From assembly GCA_037157565.1 (NCBI GenBank), contig JAZHRO010000024.1, positions 17,428,501-17,492,500 of the forward strand: a stretch of 64,000 nt of DNA, given 5' to 3'. The notes under the pieces were generated by a model. It saw nothing but the letters and a program-made list of their open reading frames with translations, ran no database searches and was not told where the DNA came from. The position numbers and the translations under genes were made by a program. Shown here piece by piece: positions 46,130 through 57,190 of this stretch (position 1 is the stretch's first letter; every line of letters starts with the position of its first letter). Origin of the DNA: Thalassia testudinum. Lineage: Eukaryota > Streptophyta > Magnoliopsida > Alismatales > Hydrocharitaceae.

Positions 46130-47626
46130 CGTACCTTTAAAAAGCTTCGGGTACCGCTCTCGCATCGCTGCCTCAGGCTTTCAAGTAGCCACCTCGTACC
46201 TTTGGCTCCTCTACAAGACCTTCACCAGGGGTACTTGCTTTCGTCTCAAACTCCAGACGGCTCTGTCTAGTATCTGCACTGGTCGCTCGGGGTAGGTCAG
46301 GCCGTCACCTACCTCGACACTCTCGTGGCTCAGAACGTGACTGAGATCGGCGACATACTTCCGGAGGTTGGACACGTGGAACACGTCGTGCACACCAGAA
46401 AGTTGGGGAGAAAGGGAAAGCCTGTAAGCAACGGGTCCAACTCGCTTCAGGACCTCAAAGGGTCCCACAAACCTCGGCGCGAGCTTCCCTTTCACCCCAA
46501 AGCGCTGCAGGCCCTTCATGGGCGAAACGCGAAGAAAGACGTGATCCCCAAACTCGAACTACACCCCTCTATGCTTCCGGTCGACATAACTCTTCTGTCT
46601 ACTCCTGACAGTGCGAAGTCATTTGTGTATCTGTTCAACCACCTCCTGACTCTGCCGGATCAGCCTGGGGCCAACCTCCCACTTGGTCCCCACCTCAACC
46701 CAACTCAAGGGCGCAGTACACCTCCGTCCGTACAGAGCCTCGTATGGTGCCATGCTGATACTCGAATGATAGCTATTATTATATACAAACTCTGTCAGGG
46801 GAAAGTGCTCCTCCCAAGAGCCCCTCCAGTCCAGTACATAGGCAAGCAAAAGGTCCTCAAGTGTCTGTATCATGCACTTTGACTGTCCATCTGTCTGGGG
46901 GTGGTATGCCGCGCTAAACCTCAATTGTGTCCCCAAGGCCTGCTGAAACTCAGCCCAAAACTGGGACGTAAAGCGGGTATCCCAGTTGGATACAATCTCA
47001 CACGAAACTCCGTGGAAACGTACCATGTCGCGAATTTACCTCTCTGTCAACTGTGCTGGTCCCAAGGTGACTCGGATCGACAACAAACGTGCCTTCTACA
47101 ATCACCCAGACTGCGTCGTGTCCTCTTTAGGTAACGGGTAAGTCCACCACCAAGTCCATGGTGATGTCTCTCACTTCCACTCTGGCACTGGAAGTGGCTG
47201 CAATGTCCTTGCAGGCCTCTGATGCTTAGCCTTCACCTGTTGGTACACTAAACACTTCTACACGAACTCACCTACATCCCGCTTCATCCCCCTCCACCAA
47301 AAGCACGTCTCAGATAATGATACATCTTCGTGCTCCCGGGATGTATGGTGAACCTGGAACCGTGTGCCTCAGTCAGGAGCTCTCTCAACAACTCCTCGTC
47401 TCTGGGAACGCATAAACGTCCCCTCATGCGCAGTACCTCGTCAGTAAAGGAGAAGTCTCCAGGGTCCCCTGATAGTACTCTATCTCGTAACGACTGTAGG
47501 TACGGATCTGTCATCTGTCTTGTAATGATGCGATCTATCAGCTCTGGTCTTGTCTGTCGTGTCACTGTCATTGACCTGCAGTGCCCCTGTAGCTCAAGGG
47601 GTCGCCAACTGCCCAACTCCTCCATG
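46130..47626 (-). pseudogene. Integrase and chromodomain-like tail, Tekay-type element
   Basis: Zinc-binding region: HGSRFTIHPGSTKMYHYLRRAF near 47320, then the CLVYQQVKAKHQRP region near 47240. The core is decayed at 47030-47220. DTRFTSQFWAEF near 46990 gives the second Asp, and the HPQTDGQSKCMIQTLE segment near 46890 holds the Glu-helix region; the catalytic position reads Lys after GQS, where Glu is usual. The C-terminus has [23 protein letters not shown] and [14 protein letters not shown], then a chromodomain-like end whose conserved Trp codons appear as TAG (46208) and TGA (about 46188). The chromodomain would target heterochromatin. Confidence 0.87.
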
Positions 47627-47643
47627 AGTCTCCAACTCTGTGC

Positions 47644-48140
47644 CTATAAACTGGCCAAGTGGGCGGACGTCTTCCAGCTCAAGGCATCAGCCATCACGTT
47701 GGCCTTCCCCGGATGGTAGGAGATGCTGCAATCATAGTCCTTCAGGAGCTCTAACCAACATCTCTGTCTCATATTAAGCTCCTTCTGATCAAACAAATAC
47801 ATGAGGCTCTTATGATCTGTGAATATCTCAAAAGTCTCACTGTACAGGTAGTGCATCCAAGTCTTCAGCGTGAAGACGATAGCTGCCAGCTCTAGGTAGT
47901 GGGTAGGGTAGCTATGCTCATGGGGCTTCAGTTGCCGTGAAGCGTAAGCGACAACGTGACCCCGCTGCATGAGCACACCCCCTAACCCCTGCAACGAAGC
48001 GTCCGTGTACACAACGAAACCGCCACTGCTGTCTAGGATGGTAAGCACAGGAGTCGAAGTCAGCCTCTCCTTCAACTCCTGAAAACATGCCTCACAAGCG
48101 TCTGTCTAAGAAAAGGGCACGTCCTTCCAGGTCAACTGTG
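47644..48140 (-). pseudogene. RNase H of Tekay-type pol
   Basis: [17 protein letters not shown] near 48000, [13 protein letters not shown] near 47885 and [13 protein letters not shown] near 47815 give the catalytic D-E-D. It ends with [14 protein letters not shown] near 47680 (usually ALSRK). One open run covers 47644-48075. The join to RT around 48080-48180 contains stops and a frame change. Confidence 0.87.
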
Positions 48141-49160
48141 TCATAGGATGTGCAATCTGCGAGAACCCCTAATAAACCGTCGGTAGGAGCCTGCCAATCC
48201 CAAGAAACTACGGATCTCTATCACTATACGTGGTCTCTCCCACCTGAGCACTGCCTCAACATTGGCTGGATCCACAGCCAAGCCATCCCTTGAAATCATA
48301 TGAGTTAAGAAGGTCACTTGCCTCAACCAAAACTCGCACTTGCTGTATTTGGCATACAGCTTACGTCCTCTCAACGTGTCCATAACCATCCGCAAGTGCT
48401 GCCCGTGCTGCGCCTGATCCCGCGAGTAGATGAGCACATCATCGATAAACACCACTACAAACTGATCCAGATACAGTTTGAACACCCGGTTTATCAAATC
48501 CATGAAAGCAGCGGGGGCGTTGGTCAGCCCAAACGGCATGACCAAAAACTCGTAGTGTCCGTACCGGGTGCGGAAAGATGTCTTGGAGACGTCAGTCTCC
48601 CTGATCCTCAACTAGTGGTAGCCAGATCTCAAATCTATCTTGGAGAAAACCGTAGCACCTCGCAACTGGTCAAACAAGTCATCAATCCTCGGCAGCGGAT
48701 ACCTGTTCTTGATGGTGACCCTATTCAGCTGTCTGTAGTCCACACAAAGGCATAGGGTACCATCCTTCTTCTTCACAAATAACATCGGGACTCCCCACGG
48801 AGATGCACTGGGCCTCACAAAGCCCTTCTTCAAAAGGTCCTGTAACTGGGACTTGAGCTCTCGCAGCTCAAGCGGTGCCATCCTGTAAGGTGCTGTAGAA
48901 ATGGGGTTGGTCCCTAGTACTAGTGAGATCTCGAACTTGATCTCACGCTCAGGCGGTAGTCCTGGAAGCTCCTCTGGAAACACGTTGGGGTACTCTCTGA
49001 CCATCGAGATGCTCTGAAAGTCTGCCACGGGGCTGGGCTCTAGCACTACACAAGCCAGAAAGCCCTCACACCCCTGGCCCAAAAGCCTCGCCGCCTGAAG
49101 TGCAGAAATGCACCTGAAGCCTCCGTCCACCAGTTGTCCGTGGAACTCAAAAGAAGGCAT
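48141..49160 (-). pseudogene. Reverse transcriptase of Tekay-type pol
   Basis: Reads leftwards: [27 protein letters not shown] near 49000, [58 protein letters not shown], then a stop at about 48612. [27 protein letters not shown] follows, and FIDDVLIYS with both catalytic Asp at about 48435-48452. The stop in the middle and the frame loss after SYRRFI near 48170 make it inactive. It would copy element RNA from the tRNA-iMet primer at 51010-51025. Confidence 0.92.
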
Positions 49161-49560
49161 CTCCGGTATGGAGAAGACGATCTACCTCTCGAAACAATCC
49201 ACAAAAGCGTGGTAAGCGGACAGCCAATCCATCCCCAGAATCATGCCAAAGTCCTCCATCGGTATCACAATCAGGTATGCAGGGAGGTTGTGTCCCCCAA
49301 CACTGACCTCATAGTCAGTGTAAACCTTCTCAGCTACAAACAGCTAACCACCCGGACCTCTGATCACAAAAGGATCCTCTAACAGCACACTATCCTGTCC
49401 CAAACTGACAGCAAAAGTAGCAGCAACAAACGAGTGCATAGCACCAAAATAGAAAAGTGTGTAAACTAATCTGCCGGAAACTGTAACCATACCTGCCACC
49501 ACTGAACTTGAAGCTCTGGCATCTCTGTGTGTCAGGGCGTTGATACGCCCCTCAGCTCTC
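49161..49560 (-). pseudogene. Aspartic protease of Tekay-type element
   Basis: The active-site motif reads LFYFGAMHSFVA, where LFDSGATHSF-like sequence is usual: the catalytic Asp is Tyr (codon 49449-49451), so the enzyme cannot work. Downstream, FGMILGMDWLSAYHA near 49215-49260 matches the usual ILGMDWL motif that follows the flap. A stop (TAG) lies near 49345, and another near 49184. Confidence 0.8.
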
Positions 49561-50860
49561 AGTGAGGATGAAGCAGCCACACTCTGCGTCGAACGAGTAG
49601 TCGCTGGCCGGTACCCTCCCCCCGACTGTTGGCCTCCCCTACGCACCTGGGAACTATGGCCTCCTGCTCATCGTATAGCACTCGGTGCGAGGAGCAACTG
49701 CTGACCTCCAAGCCTAGACGGGCAGTCCCTCCTGATGTGGCCTGGCTAGCTACACTGGTAGCAAAGGGGAACTCAACTTCGCCCTCGGTAGGTCCCTGCT
49801 GACAGCTGGGCGGGGGTCCAGTGCTGGCAGCTGGCCCCTGTCGGGGGCCCCCAAAGGCCACTAACGGCCCCGCAAAGCGTGATGGCTCTCCTGTGGGCGT
49901 CGCGTGCCTCCTCTCTCTTCAGCCTTGAGTAGTCTGGCTGGTAGGGCCTCTTCCGTCCGCTGTCAGTGTCACTTGCGGCCGGGTTGGTCTCCTCATAGGT
50001 CAAAGCTGCCTCTACCACTCTTGAGAATGTGGGCAGCTCAGGGCTTTGACATACCCCCGAATAGCAGGCTAGAGCCCCTCTGTGAACCTCCACAGGCGCT
50101 CTTCCTTAGTAGCCACAGTTGTCGCTGCGAAACGGGACAGCTCCAGAAAACACGTACGGTACGCGATCACAGTCATCGTCCCTTGGTGGAGAGTGTGGAA
50201 CTCTCGCCTCCTCTGGTCCTACCATGTTTGTGGGAGGTACTGCTCGCAGAAGAGGGTCACAAACTGGTCCCATGTCGGCTCTGCCCTCTCCTGACCTCTG
50301 ACCGCCCTCCACCACCTGTGTGCTGCGCTCTCTAGCTAGTACGTGGCAAAGGCCACGCGGCACTTCGCAGGGGGGCGAAGGGTGTCTAACACCTTCTCGA
50401 TCTGCTCTAACCAGTCCTCCGCCTCGATCGGGTCCTCATCCCCCTTGAAGGAGGGGGGCTTCAGCTTCCTGAACTGTTCGAAAAGCTTGTAATGTCACTG
50501 CAGTAGGGAAATGAGCTTGCCTCCAGGCAGGGAGGGCTCGTGCTCAGAAGTGTCAGAGTGCGGTGGGGACAGTGGAGGACCACCCCCTCCCCCACGTCCA
50601 GCGCTGCGTCTATCTCGTGGTCCCACAAAGGATTCTCCCTCCATGTCCCTAGGGAGAGGCGCTCATGGAGGCGGGTGGAGCTCCTCTCGTACAATCTCCC
50701 GTATCAGCTGGGCGAGGTCCTGGACCTGAACGTCCGGAAGAAGTGGCTGGTTCACTGAAACGTCGGGCTCAACACATCCACCCCTCAGACCTTATCCACG
50801 GCCACGTCCGCGGCCCACCTCAATGACTCCACCTCGAGGGATCTCCTGCAAGGAGACGTG
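49561..50860 (-). pseudogene. Gag of Tekay-type element
   Basis: In scattered frames the Retrotrans_gag core is clear: KLKPPSFKGDEDPIEAEDWLEQIEKV near 50400-50470, RVAFATY, FCEQYLPQTW, REFHTLHQGTMTVIAYRTCFLELSRFA near 50110-50200. A CCHC zinc knuckle (C-Y-Q-C ... PGHIRRDC) lies at 49722-49763, with an in-frame TAG. Upstream lies a Gly/Arg-rich stretch (near 50800). Several stops at Trp positions make it non-functional. Gag would form particles and bind RNA. Confidence 0.83.
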
Positions 50861-51009
50861 AATAACAGAATAAGAAGACGCCAATTCTAACGGACATTGA
50901 GCAAAAGAACCTCAGAACAGATGTTAAAAGGTACGTTGTGGTGGTTACTCTAGTTACAAGCACGTGAAATAGGTTATTCTCAAGCTAGTTGGTTCACTTC
51001 ATGGGACGA

Positions 51010-51025
51010 CCTTGCTCTGATACCA
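51010..51025 (-). other. Primer binding site, initiator tRNA-Met
   Basis: The minus strand reads TGGTATCAGAGCAAGG, matching the complement of the plant initiator tRNA-Met 3' end (TGGTATCAGAGCCAGG) at 15 of 16 positions, 3 bp from the LTR edge. Confidence 0.92.
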
Positions 51026-51028
51026 TCT

Positions 51029-53840
51029 TGTTACGACCTAGTTCCCGAATCCCTATAGGACACGAGACCAGACCGACTCGACCGATCTCAAGACCCAGTC
51101 GTCCAACGAGAAAGTAACCAAAAAGCAAGAAGGTAACGACATCCACTATGCTAAACAACTAACAGTAAAAAGGTACAGTAGTAAAGAAGAAAAAACTGCT
51201 ACAGTACATACCACCATAACAGTAGAAAAGTAACAAGGTACAAGAATATAAAGTATAGAACGAAAGGGTACAAAACGTAAAGGTACGAGAGTCTACTCAC
51301 TACAGCAAACGAGTACAACAAAAGAGCTACAACTACTGGGATCTACTGGGCTCAGCACTCTCTGCAGCCGTATGCTCTGGCTGCTCAACACCTGGACCTG
51401 AAAAGGAGTTATGAGTACACAAAGTCAGCGAACGCTGAGTAGAGTGGCAACCAACTAACTAAAGTAGTAAAAGTGGATAGGTGGCTGTTGTTTTCTAATT
51501 ACATTATTTCACAAATAATTTTTTTCACCCATTAGTTTATTTATCAAAACTCTTTCTTGATCTCGAATGTTTCTCGTGGGAACGATCTTGATTGCAGTCT
51601 TTTCCAAAGAGTAGAAGGCACACGTGGTGTTCTCCTGACCGGGAGAGTCCCCTTTGGCGATCATACACCTAGTCAACCACCCCAAGGTCACAGACAGACG
51701 TAATGGTGACTACGGCATGCACGATAACCGCACTAGTAGCTACCCTACACTGGCACACGGTCAGTCATTTCCGTTAGCAGGTGCGCCCAAAGTACAGCAC
51801 GAAACCAATATAAGGCCTAGCCCTCTCAGTAACAGGGGTCTAGCCCCTAAGAACCAAACAGGCGTCTCGCCCCTCCACAGTCCACGCACCCTAGCCTGAC
51901 TACCCTGGTTTGCCCAGTGGGCCTAACAAGTTGGTGTAGGGCGACTAGCTGAACCCCAAGCCACGTGGGGTGGCTAGCTCTCTCCCTACACTAGTAGCTC
52001 TCCCCGGTACCGTGTATGCGAAGGCCAAGAAGTCAGTACAAAGTAGCCAATCCTAACCCCGAGTCCCAACCCAAGGGCGACTAGCTCTGCTCTACTCTAA
52101 ACAGGGGGACAATCGCTCTCCTTAGTATTTCATACTCAAGGCCCAGCTCACTTCCCCACTCACATTTCCAGATCCATTCCATTTATTTCCAGGAGCTCTA
52201 CTCCTAATTCCCCATAGGGTTCATGCTCATATTCCTCATGCCATTCCATACCAGGTTTCATCATTTATATTTCCATTCTCAGGTTATACACATGCAACTT
52301 GTATTTCTATCGTTCACGTTTCCATACTCAATTATACACAGGTAGCTCGTATTTCCATCATTCACATTACCATTCTCAAATTATATACATGCAACTCGTA
52401 TTATGTCATTTAATGTATACAACAGGAAAGTCACATGCAACAGTTAACTAGTACAAGTATTTCACATTTCATAAGCAGCTGTTATTCGTTTACAGACAGT
52501 TATTATCATTCCATCTACTCATTCAAGACTGTAATTCAATCATCCAATACAGACATTTCAAGTATTTCTCATCCTAGGATTCATGCCATATCCTAGGTTC
52601 TAATCATTCATTCCGTACATGCATTCAGGTTTGTAATTTAAATTAAGGGAAGCCACTCTACCAGTAAACCCAGGAGTATTGGGGGCTTGAACAGTAGGTT
52701 CATGTGCCTCAACAAGCCCCGAACCCGCAACGGAATGAAGTCCTATAACAAGGAACAATCATAAGGGAACTATCAGAACAGTATGGAAAGCCTTCTAACA
52801 AGTAGAGGAACTCACGAGGAACATATCGGTATCTTATTTGCATAAAACAGACCTCAAATGGATCCTAAACGGGTCAAAATAGGGTTACTGATGCAAAATC
52901 AGACGTCTGGAACAACTTCCATACGTCTTAGAAGTGTCTAGTATCGTACCTCAGTCTCTACGTCCACCCCAGACATCCAGGAACTCTTCTGGATCGTCTG
53001 GACCTAGCTCCAGTCATCCGACCACCTCTCCGGACGTCTGGAAGTGCTTCCTGTCGTCTGGTATGTCTCCCAGGCGTCTGAAATGCATGGGAGGGCGTGT
53101 TTCGCACCTTCCCGAAGCAACTCCTCCATGAAATCCACCAAATCTTCTCAAAAAGGCCATGCAACAGGGTAGCAGCGGAGCGGCCTACATGGCCGTATCC
53201 GCAAAGAGGACATACCTTCACGAAGTCCTCTCCTCAGACGTCTGGAACCGCCTCTAGACGTCCGCACCGTCATCTGGACGTCACTCCAGACGTCTGATTC
53301 TGGGAAAAACCAAGAACTAGAACCCACTTCCGCTCTCTCGCGCCGTGCGTGGCCGCGCCGTACCCCTCCTCACCTACAGCTTCGGCTGCAACAGCATCAG
53401 GAAGGACCTCCCCGACTCACTCCTCCTCGCGCACGCGCCGCTCCGGCCGGCGCTCACCGGTGAGCTCCCACGTGAGCTCGCGAGCTTGCATTCCTCTCCT
53501 CACGCCGCTCCTCGATGCCACCCGCACGCTCTCTCGCTCGCGCTGCCTCTCTCGCTGGAGGGAAGAAGAAGGAAGGTGGTTGGCAGCTGAGAAGTGAGGA
53601 GAATGAGAGAGGAGGTGGGTTTTATAAGGTTAAGGTTAGGGTTTGCTTGGAGGCGAGGGAAGAGAGAGAAGGAGGAGGAAAAACGAGAGGGTACTGTCTG
53701 CGCGCAGCCCACGTGCAGACACGAGCTCGTATCCAAAAATTTTGATTTCCAGACGTTTGGGAAAGTGTTCAGACATCTTACCAGATGTCTAATCCACAGT
53801 CCAGACGTCTTAAAAGGCTCAAACAGAACGGATCTTAACA
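51029..53840 (-). repeat. 5' LTR of Tekay-type element
   Basis: 2812 bp, TG at 51029 and CA at 53839-53840. It aligns with 43210-46016. The minus-strand TATA box lies at about 53619-53627. It holds at least 15 CAGACGTCTG-like words at 52900-53300 and 53745-53815. No true coding content: the GC-rich ORFs at 53345-53840 are conserved only because both LTR copies share them. Confidence 0.92.
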
Positions 53841-53845
53841 CTATC
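53841..53845. repeat. Target site duplication (right) of Tekay-type element
   Basis: CTATC, 4 of 5 matching CTAGC at 43205-43209. Confidence 0.6.
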
Positions 53846-54025
53846 TAACTACATTCAGGTTTTTTTTGTAAATTTCTAATGACCTAGAATCTCTTGGGGG
53901 TAACATTGGAGGAATTAGTGGTCCCGCAACATTAACCCTTTGATAATATAAGGTTAAGATTTGAACTTGAGTATCTTCTACTGTAATTAATGGTTATCAT
54001 CAGTTATATTGTATCTCAATGTTCC

Positions 54026-54250
54026 GTTTGATAAGAGTAATAAATTTGTGAAATAAGTAGATGAATAATGAAGAAGTGAAATAAGTGAGTTAACCGATTT
54101 GATATTTTGATGGTTTAAAGTTATTTCAAAGAGATAATAGGATAATTTACCCTTGATTAAGTCCACTTAATCCGACATAAATTAGAGGTAGGTTAAGTGA
54201 CAAGTTATTTATTTAATTTGATATAAACTTACTTAATCTACCAACCAAAC
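54026..54250. mobile_element. MITE-like element, copy 2
   Basis: 225 bp, GTTTGAT...ACCAAAC ends, homologous to 42759-42967 and in the same orientation. The rest of 53846-54700 is AT-rich spacer with no gene seen. Confidence 0.65.
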
Positions 54251-54521
54251 ATCCATTAATAAATTACATTTAGGTATTTAGACATGCACGTGACTTGTTG
54301 AATCTAAGGAAAGCAACAACCCCCGATACATAACAGTTCCACCAGTGTATGAAGCTTGTACTCGTAACTTACGAGCCCTCAACCCTACATTACACGAGGA
54401 ATTAGCGTGTAGGAAACGATCAATTTATAATTTCAAGTAAAATAAACAAAAAAACCCAGAGCTGTACCTAAGACAACGCATGCCTTTCCTTTTCAATTCA
54501 AATACAATTATCTCATATGTT

Positions 54522-54527
54522 TTTATT
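54522..54527 (-). terminator. Candidate poly(A) signal of the UGT gene
   Basis: AATAAA on the minus strand, about 175 bp after the UGT stop codon. Plant signals are loose, so this is only a candidate. Confidence 0.35.
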
Positions 54528-54700
54528 TAATGGCCCGTGATTTTACTTGCGGAAATTGGCCATGTACTCACGCAACAATCCTCCGAAACATTCAACTACA
54601 TCATAATTGGCTGATATAACCATGTCTTTTTCCTCAAAGGTAAACACATAAAAGGGTTAGCTGCATCCTTATTAGGTAGGATTCAATTGCAACCATTGAT

Positions 54701-56850
54701 CTAGATCCGCACTCTTTCCAACTCCTGGATAAGATGACTCATGCCCTCGTACGACGACCCCCCTTCCTCCAACGCCTTCGTAGCCTTCTCGCTCAAGTCC
54801 TTTGCCCTCCTCTTGATCTCTCTCGCTTCATCCCTGCCGTCCATCACCGTCTTCACTGCTCTCGTGATCCCCTCTCTCCCCACCAGCACTCGCTCCTCAT
54901 CGTCGTCGCTTATCATGGGGCACCTATTCCCCACCCCGATCCCTATCCTCAACACGTCAACCAACAACCTCTCATTGTAAAATTGGTCCGCGAAGAGAGG
55001 CCACGTCACCATCGGCACCCCAGCGGAAATCGCCTCAAGGCACGAGTTCCATCCGCAGTGCGTCACGAACCCCCCGATTGCCACGTGTCCCAAAATCAGC
55101 ATCTGCGGGGCCCACCCCCTGATGATGATTCCACCTCCTTCCAAGATCTTTTGCTGCAGCCCATGCGTGAGCCACTCGGTGGAGTCGTTTTGCCGGACCA
55201 CCCAGATGAACGGGCACTGGGCCGATTCGAGGCTCATCGCGATCTCGCGCAACTGGGCCGAGCCGAATCTGGCTATGCTGCCGAGGCAAATGTAGAGGAC
55301 GGAACCAGGGGGCTTGGAGTCGAGCCACATGAGGACGCCGAGGTGGGCGGAGGAGTCGGGATCGCCACGTGTCAATAGATCGGCCTCGTCCACGTTGCAT
55401 AGGGAGACCGGGCCCACGAACCACGTTCGCGTACCGATGTAGTCCGCGTAGCATTGAGCGTACTCGGGCTCGACCTCGCAGAAGCTGTTCAAGATCAGGC
55501 CGCTGCTATTCGATTCAGCCTCTCTCGTCTCGTGGAAAAACAATTGGAACATTTCTGGAGGGATCTTTCTTGGATCGAGCACCTGCATTTGGAAAATAAT
55601 AGGATTATGAGAAATGCCTTTAATTTTCGATGGAAAGAAAACGAGATATACTGTAGATAGTCTCACATGCAAGATACCCAGGATCGACGCTTTCAGTTCC
55701 ATTAATATTAAAGATATACTATGCTTACACTAAAATATGCTAACATCTAATATTTAATTTATTTGAAAGGTTAATCTCTTCAAAAGATGATTAACCTTTA
55801 TTTACTTAACTAAAATTGTGGATAGCTTCTTCTACTGTTCGCTCAGAAAACTTGGCTTTCTTGACATTCTTAGCAACCATTATTCGAGGTAAATTTAACT
55901 TATTTCGTGAAATAATATTCCCTACCTCCAAACAAAATGTGCCCTTGGATGAAATATTTCTTTTTCTTGAAAAGAAAAAAAACCTTATCCAAGCAATTCC
56001 AAAATGGAGGAGGCCACATTTTTGGATTTTGACGTTACGATGTAATTAGTTTTTTTCCTCTAATAAGATTCTTTCTTTTTAAAAATAAAAATAAAAAATA
56101 AAACATCCATACTTATCCAAACAGTTCCAAAATAGAGGAGCCACATTGTTGGATTTTGGCGTAGAAAAGGAGTGGGATAAGAAAGCATTTATACTTTCCA
56201 TCGTATGTTGTCCTTCAATCTACGTGGTAATTTTTGGAAGAACTCCTAACCGGATGGAGCTATATATCGATCATACGTCGGTGCTTGTTTACCTGAGACT
56301 TGAAGAGCTTGATCCGGTGGGGGAGCTCCGGCAGCAGGAAGCTGTCCTCGTCCTCGGGGCTACTTTCCAGCGGCTTGTGGCGGAGGAAGCTGTGTTGGCT
56401 GCAGAGGGAGAAGAGGTTCATGCCGTGGAACACGAACCGCGGCACGCCGAGGACGTCCCTCGCGAAGGCCGACGTCCAAGGGAAGAACATGTCGGTCACG
56501 ATGGCGTCCGGTCGGATCTCGAGGAAGGCCTCCTCGAGCTGCGGCCGGAGCTCGCGGATGGACACAAGGAAGGAAAACTGCTCGGACGTGGTCGACACGA
56601 AGACCGCGTTCTCGCGGGCGTCGAAGGAGGGAGGGGGGCTGACGAGGTGGAGGTGGAGGCGGTATTGACCCGAGGAGAGGGGGCGTTGGAAGGAGGCGTG
56701 GACGAAGGGGGCGTTGAGTGGGGTGGTGATGACGGTCGCGGCGACGCCTCGGAAGGCGAAGAGCTTCGCCAGGTCTAGCATGGGAAGCATGTGGCCGGGG
56801 GCCATGAGGGGAAGGAAGGCTATGTGGAGAGGGTGAGCATCGGACCTCAT
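54701..56850 (-). CDS. UDP-glycosyltransferase, family 1 (UGT73-like), two exons
   Basis: Exon 1 is 56850-56293 (186 codons), the intron 55583-56292 (710 bp, GT at 56292-56291, AG at 55584-55583, phase 0) and exon 2 55582-54701, giving 479 residues, normal for the family. The enzyme transfers a sugar from a UDP-sugar to a small acceptor in the cytosol. The catalytic dyad is H20 (MAPGH) and D120 (IVTD). The PSPG box spans residues 343-386, from WAPQ through HCGWNS to a final Gln, which usually goes with UDP-glucose. Overall it resembles UGT73-type enzymes, including those annotated as abscisate or scopoletin glucosyltransferases, but the acceptor cannot be read from sequence. ATG at 56850 has a TATA box about 55 bp upstream. 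No stop or frameshift: likely functional. Exon 1 is notably GC-rich. Confidence 0.93.
55583..56292 (-). other. Intron of the UGT gene, with internal duplication
   Basis: AT-rich 710-bp intron with canonical GT-AG borders. A ~55-bp segment (CCAAAATGGAGGAGGCCACA) at 55985-56040 recurs at 56112-56165 with small changes. Confidence 0.85.
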
Positions 56851-56902
56851 GGTGGTTGTGTTGTGGTGTCTGCGGTGAAGTGTTAAGTGTGCGTGCGTTC
56901 GT

Positions 56903-56910
56903 CTTTATAG
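56903..56910 (-). promoter_or_regulatory. TATA box of the UGT gene
   Basis: CTATAAAG on the minus strand, about 55 bp upstream of the ATG at 56850, leaving a short 5' UTR. Confidence 0.7.
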
Positions 56911-56944
56911 GCAGCGCAAGAAGGTATCTTTGCATGTATTCCAT

Positions 56945-57190
56945 ACATTTGGATGGAATCTCATGTATCTCGAGATAAATTTTATGGGGAAAATCTCGAG
57001 ATAAATTTATTTTAAAAGGAGAGAGCAGGTGGGATAAAGTTTAGATAATATTTTCATTTATTTTTTAAATATTTTTACTTATTTTATGATTTGATCCACA
57101 TTTTATTCATATATTAAAATTAACTTATTCTTCACTCATCTTTCAATTTTATCACTTATAAAATTTATCTTATAAAATCAACGCTACCTT
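56945..57190. mobile_element. Possible MITE upstream of the UGT gene
   Basis: AT-rich stretch with AGATAAATTTTAT near its left end (56976-56988) and the reverse complement near its right end (57160-57175), plus a direct repeat of TCTCGAGATAAATTT at 56969 and 56993. Terminal repeats are imperfect and no target duplication was found. Confidence 0.3.

Larger units (their letters stand above)
43210..53840 (-). mobile_element. Complete Tekay/Del-type chromovirus retrotransposon, inactive
   Basis: 10,631 bp with two LTRs of about 2.8 kb, initiator tRNA-Met PBS, and minus-strand gag, protease, RT, RNase H, integrase and chromodomain-like tail, in that order from right to left. LTR ends read TGTTAAGA...GGTCGTAACA on the minus strand. 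Flanks CTAGC/CTATC suggest a 5-bp target duplication with one change. The LTRs are clearly diverged by eye and every coding domain carries stops, so it is an old insertion. Confidence 0.92.

Noticed and set aside
54734..55378. 214-codon plus-strand ORF
   Set aside because: It is the antisense of UGT exon 2, which carries the PSPG box.
56146..56778. 210-codon plus-strand Glu/Arg-rich ORF
   Set aside because: It is the antisense of UGT exon 1, a result of GC-rich codon use.
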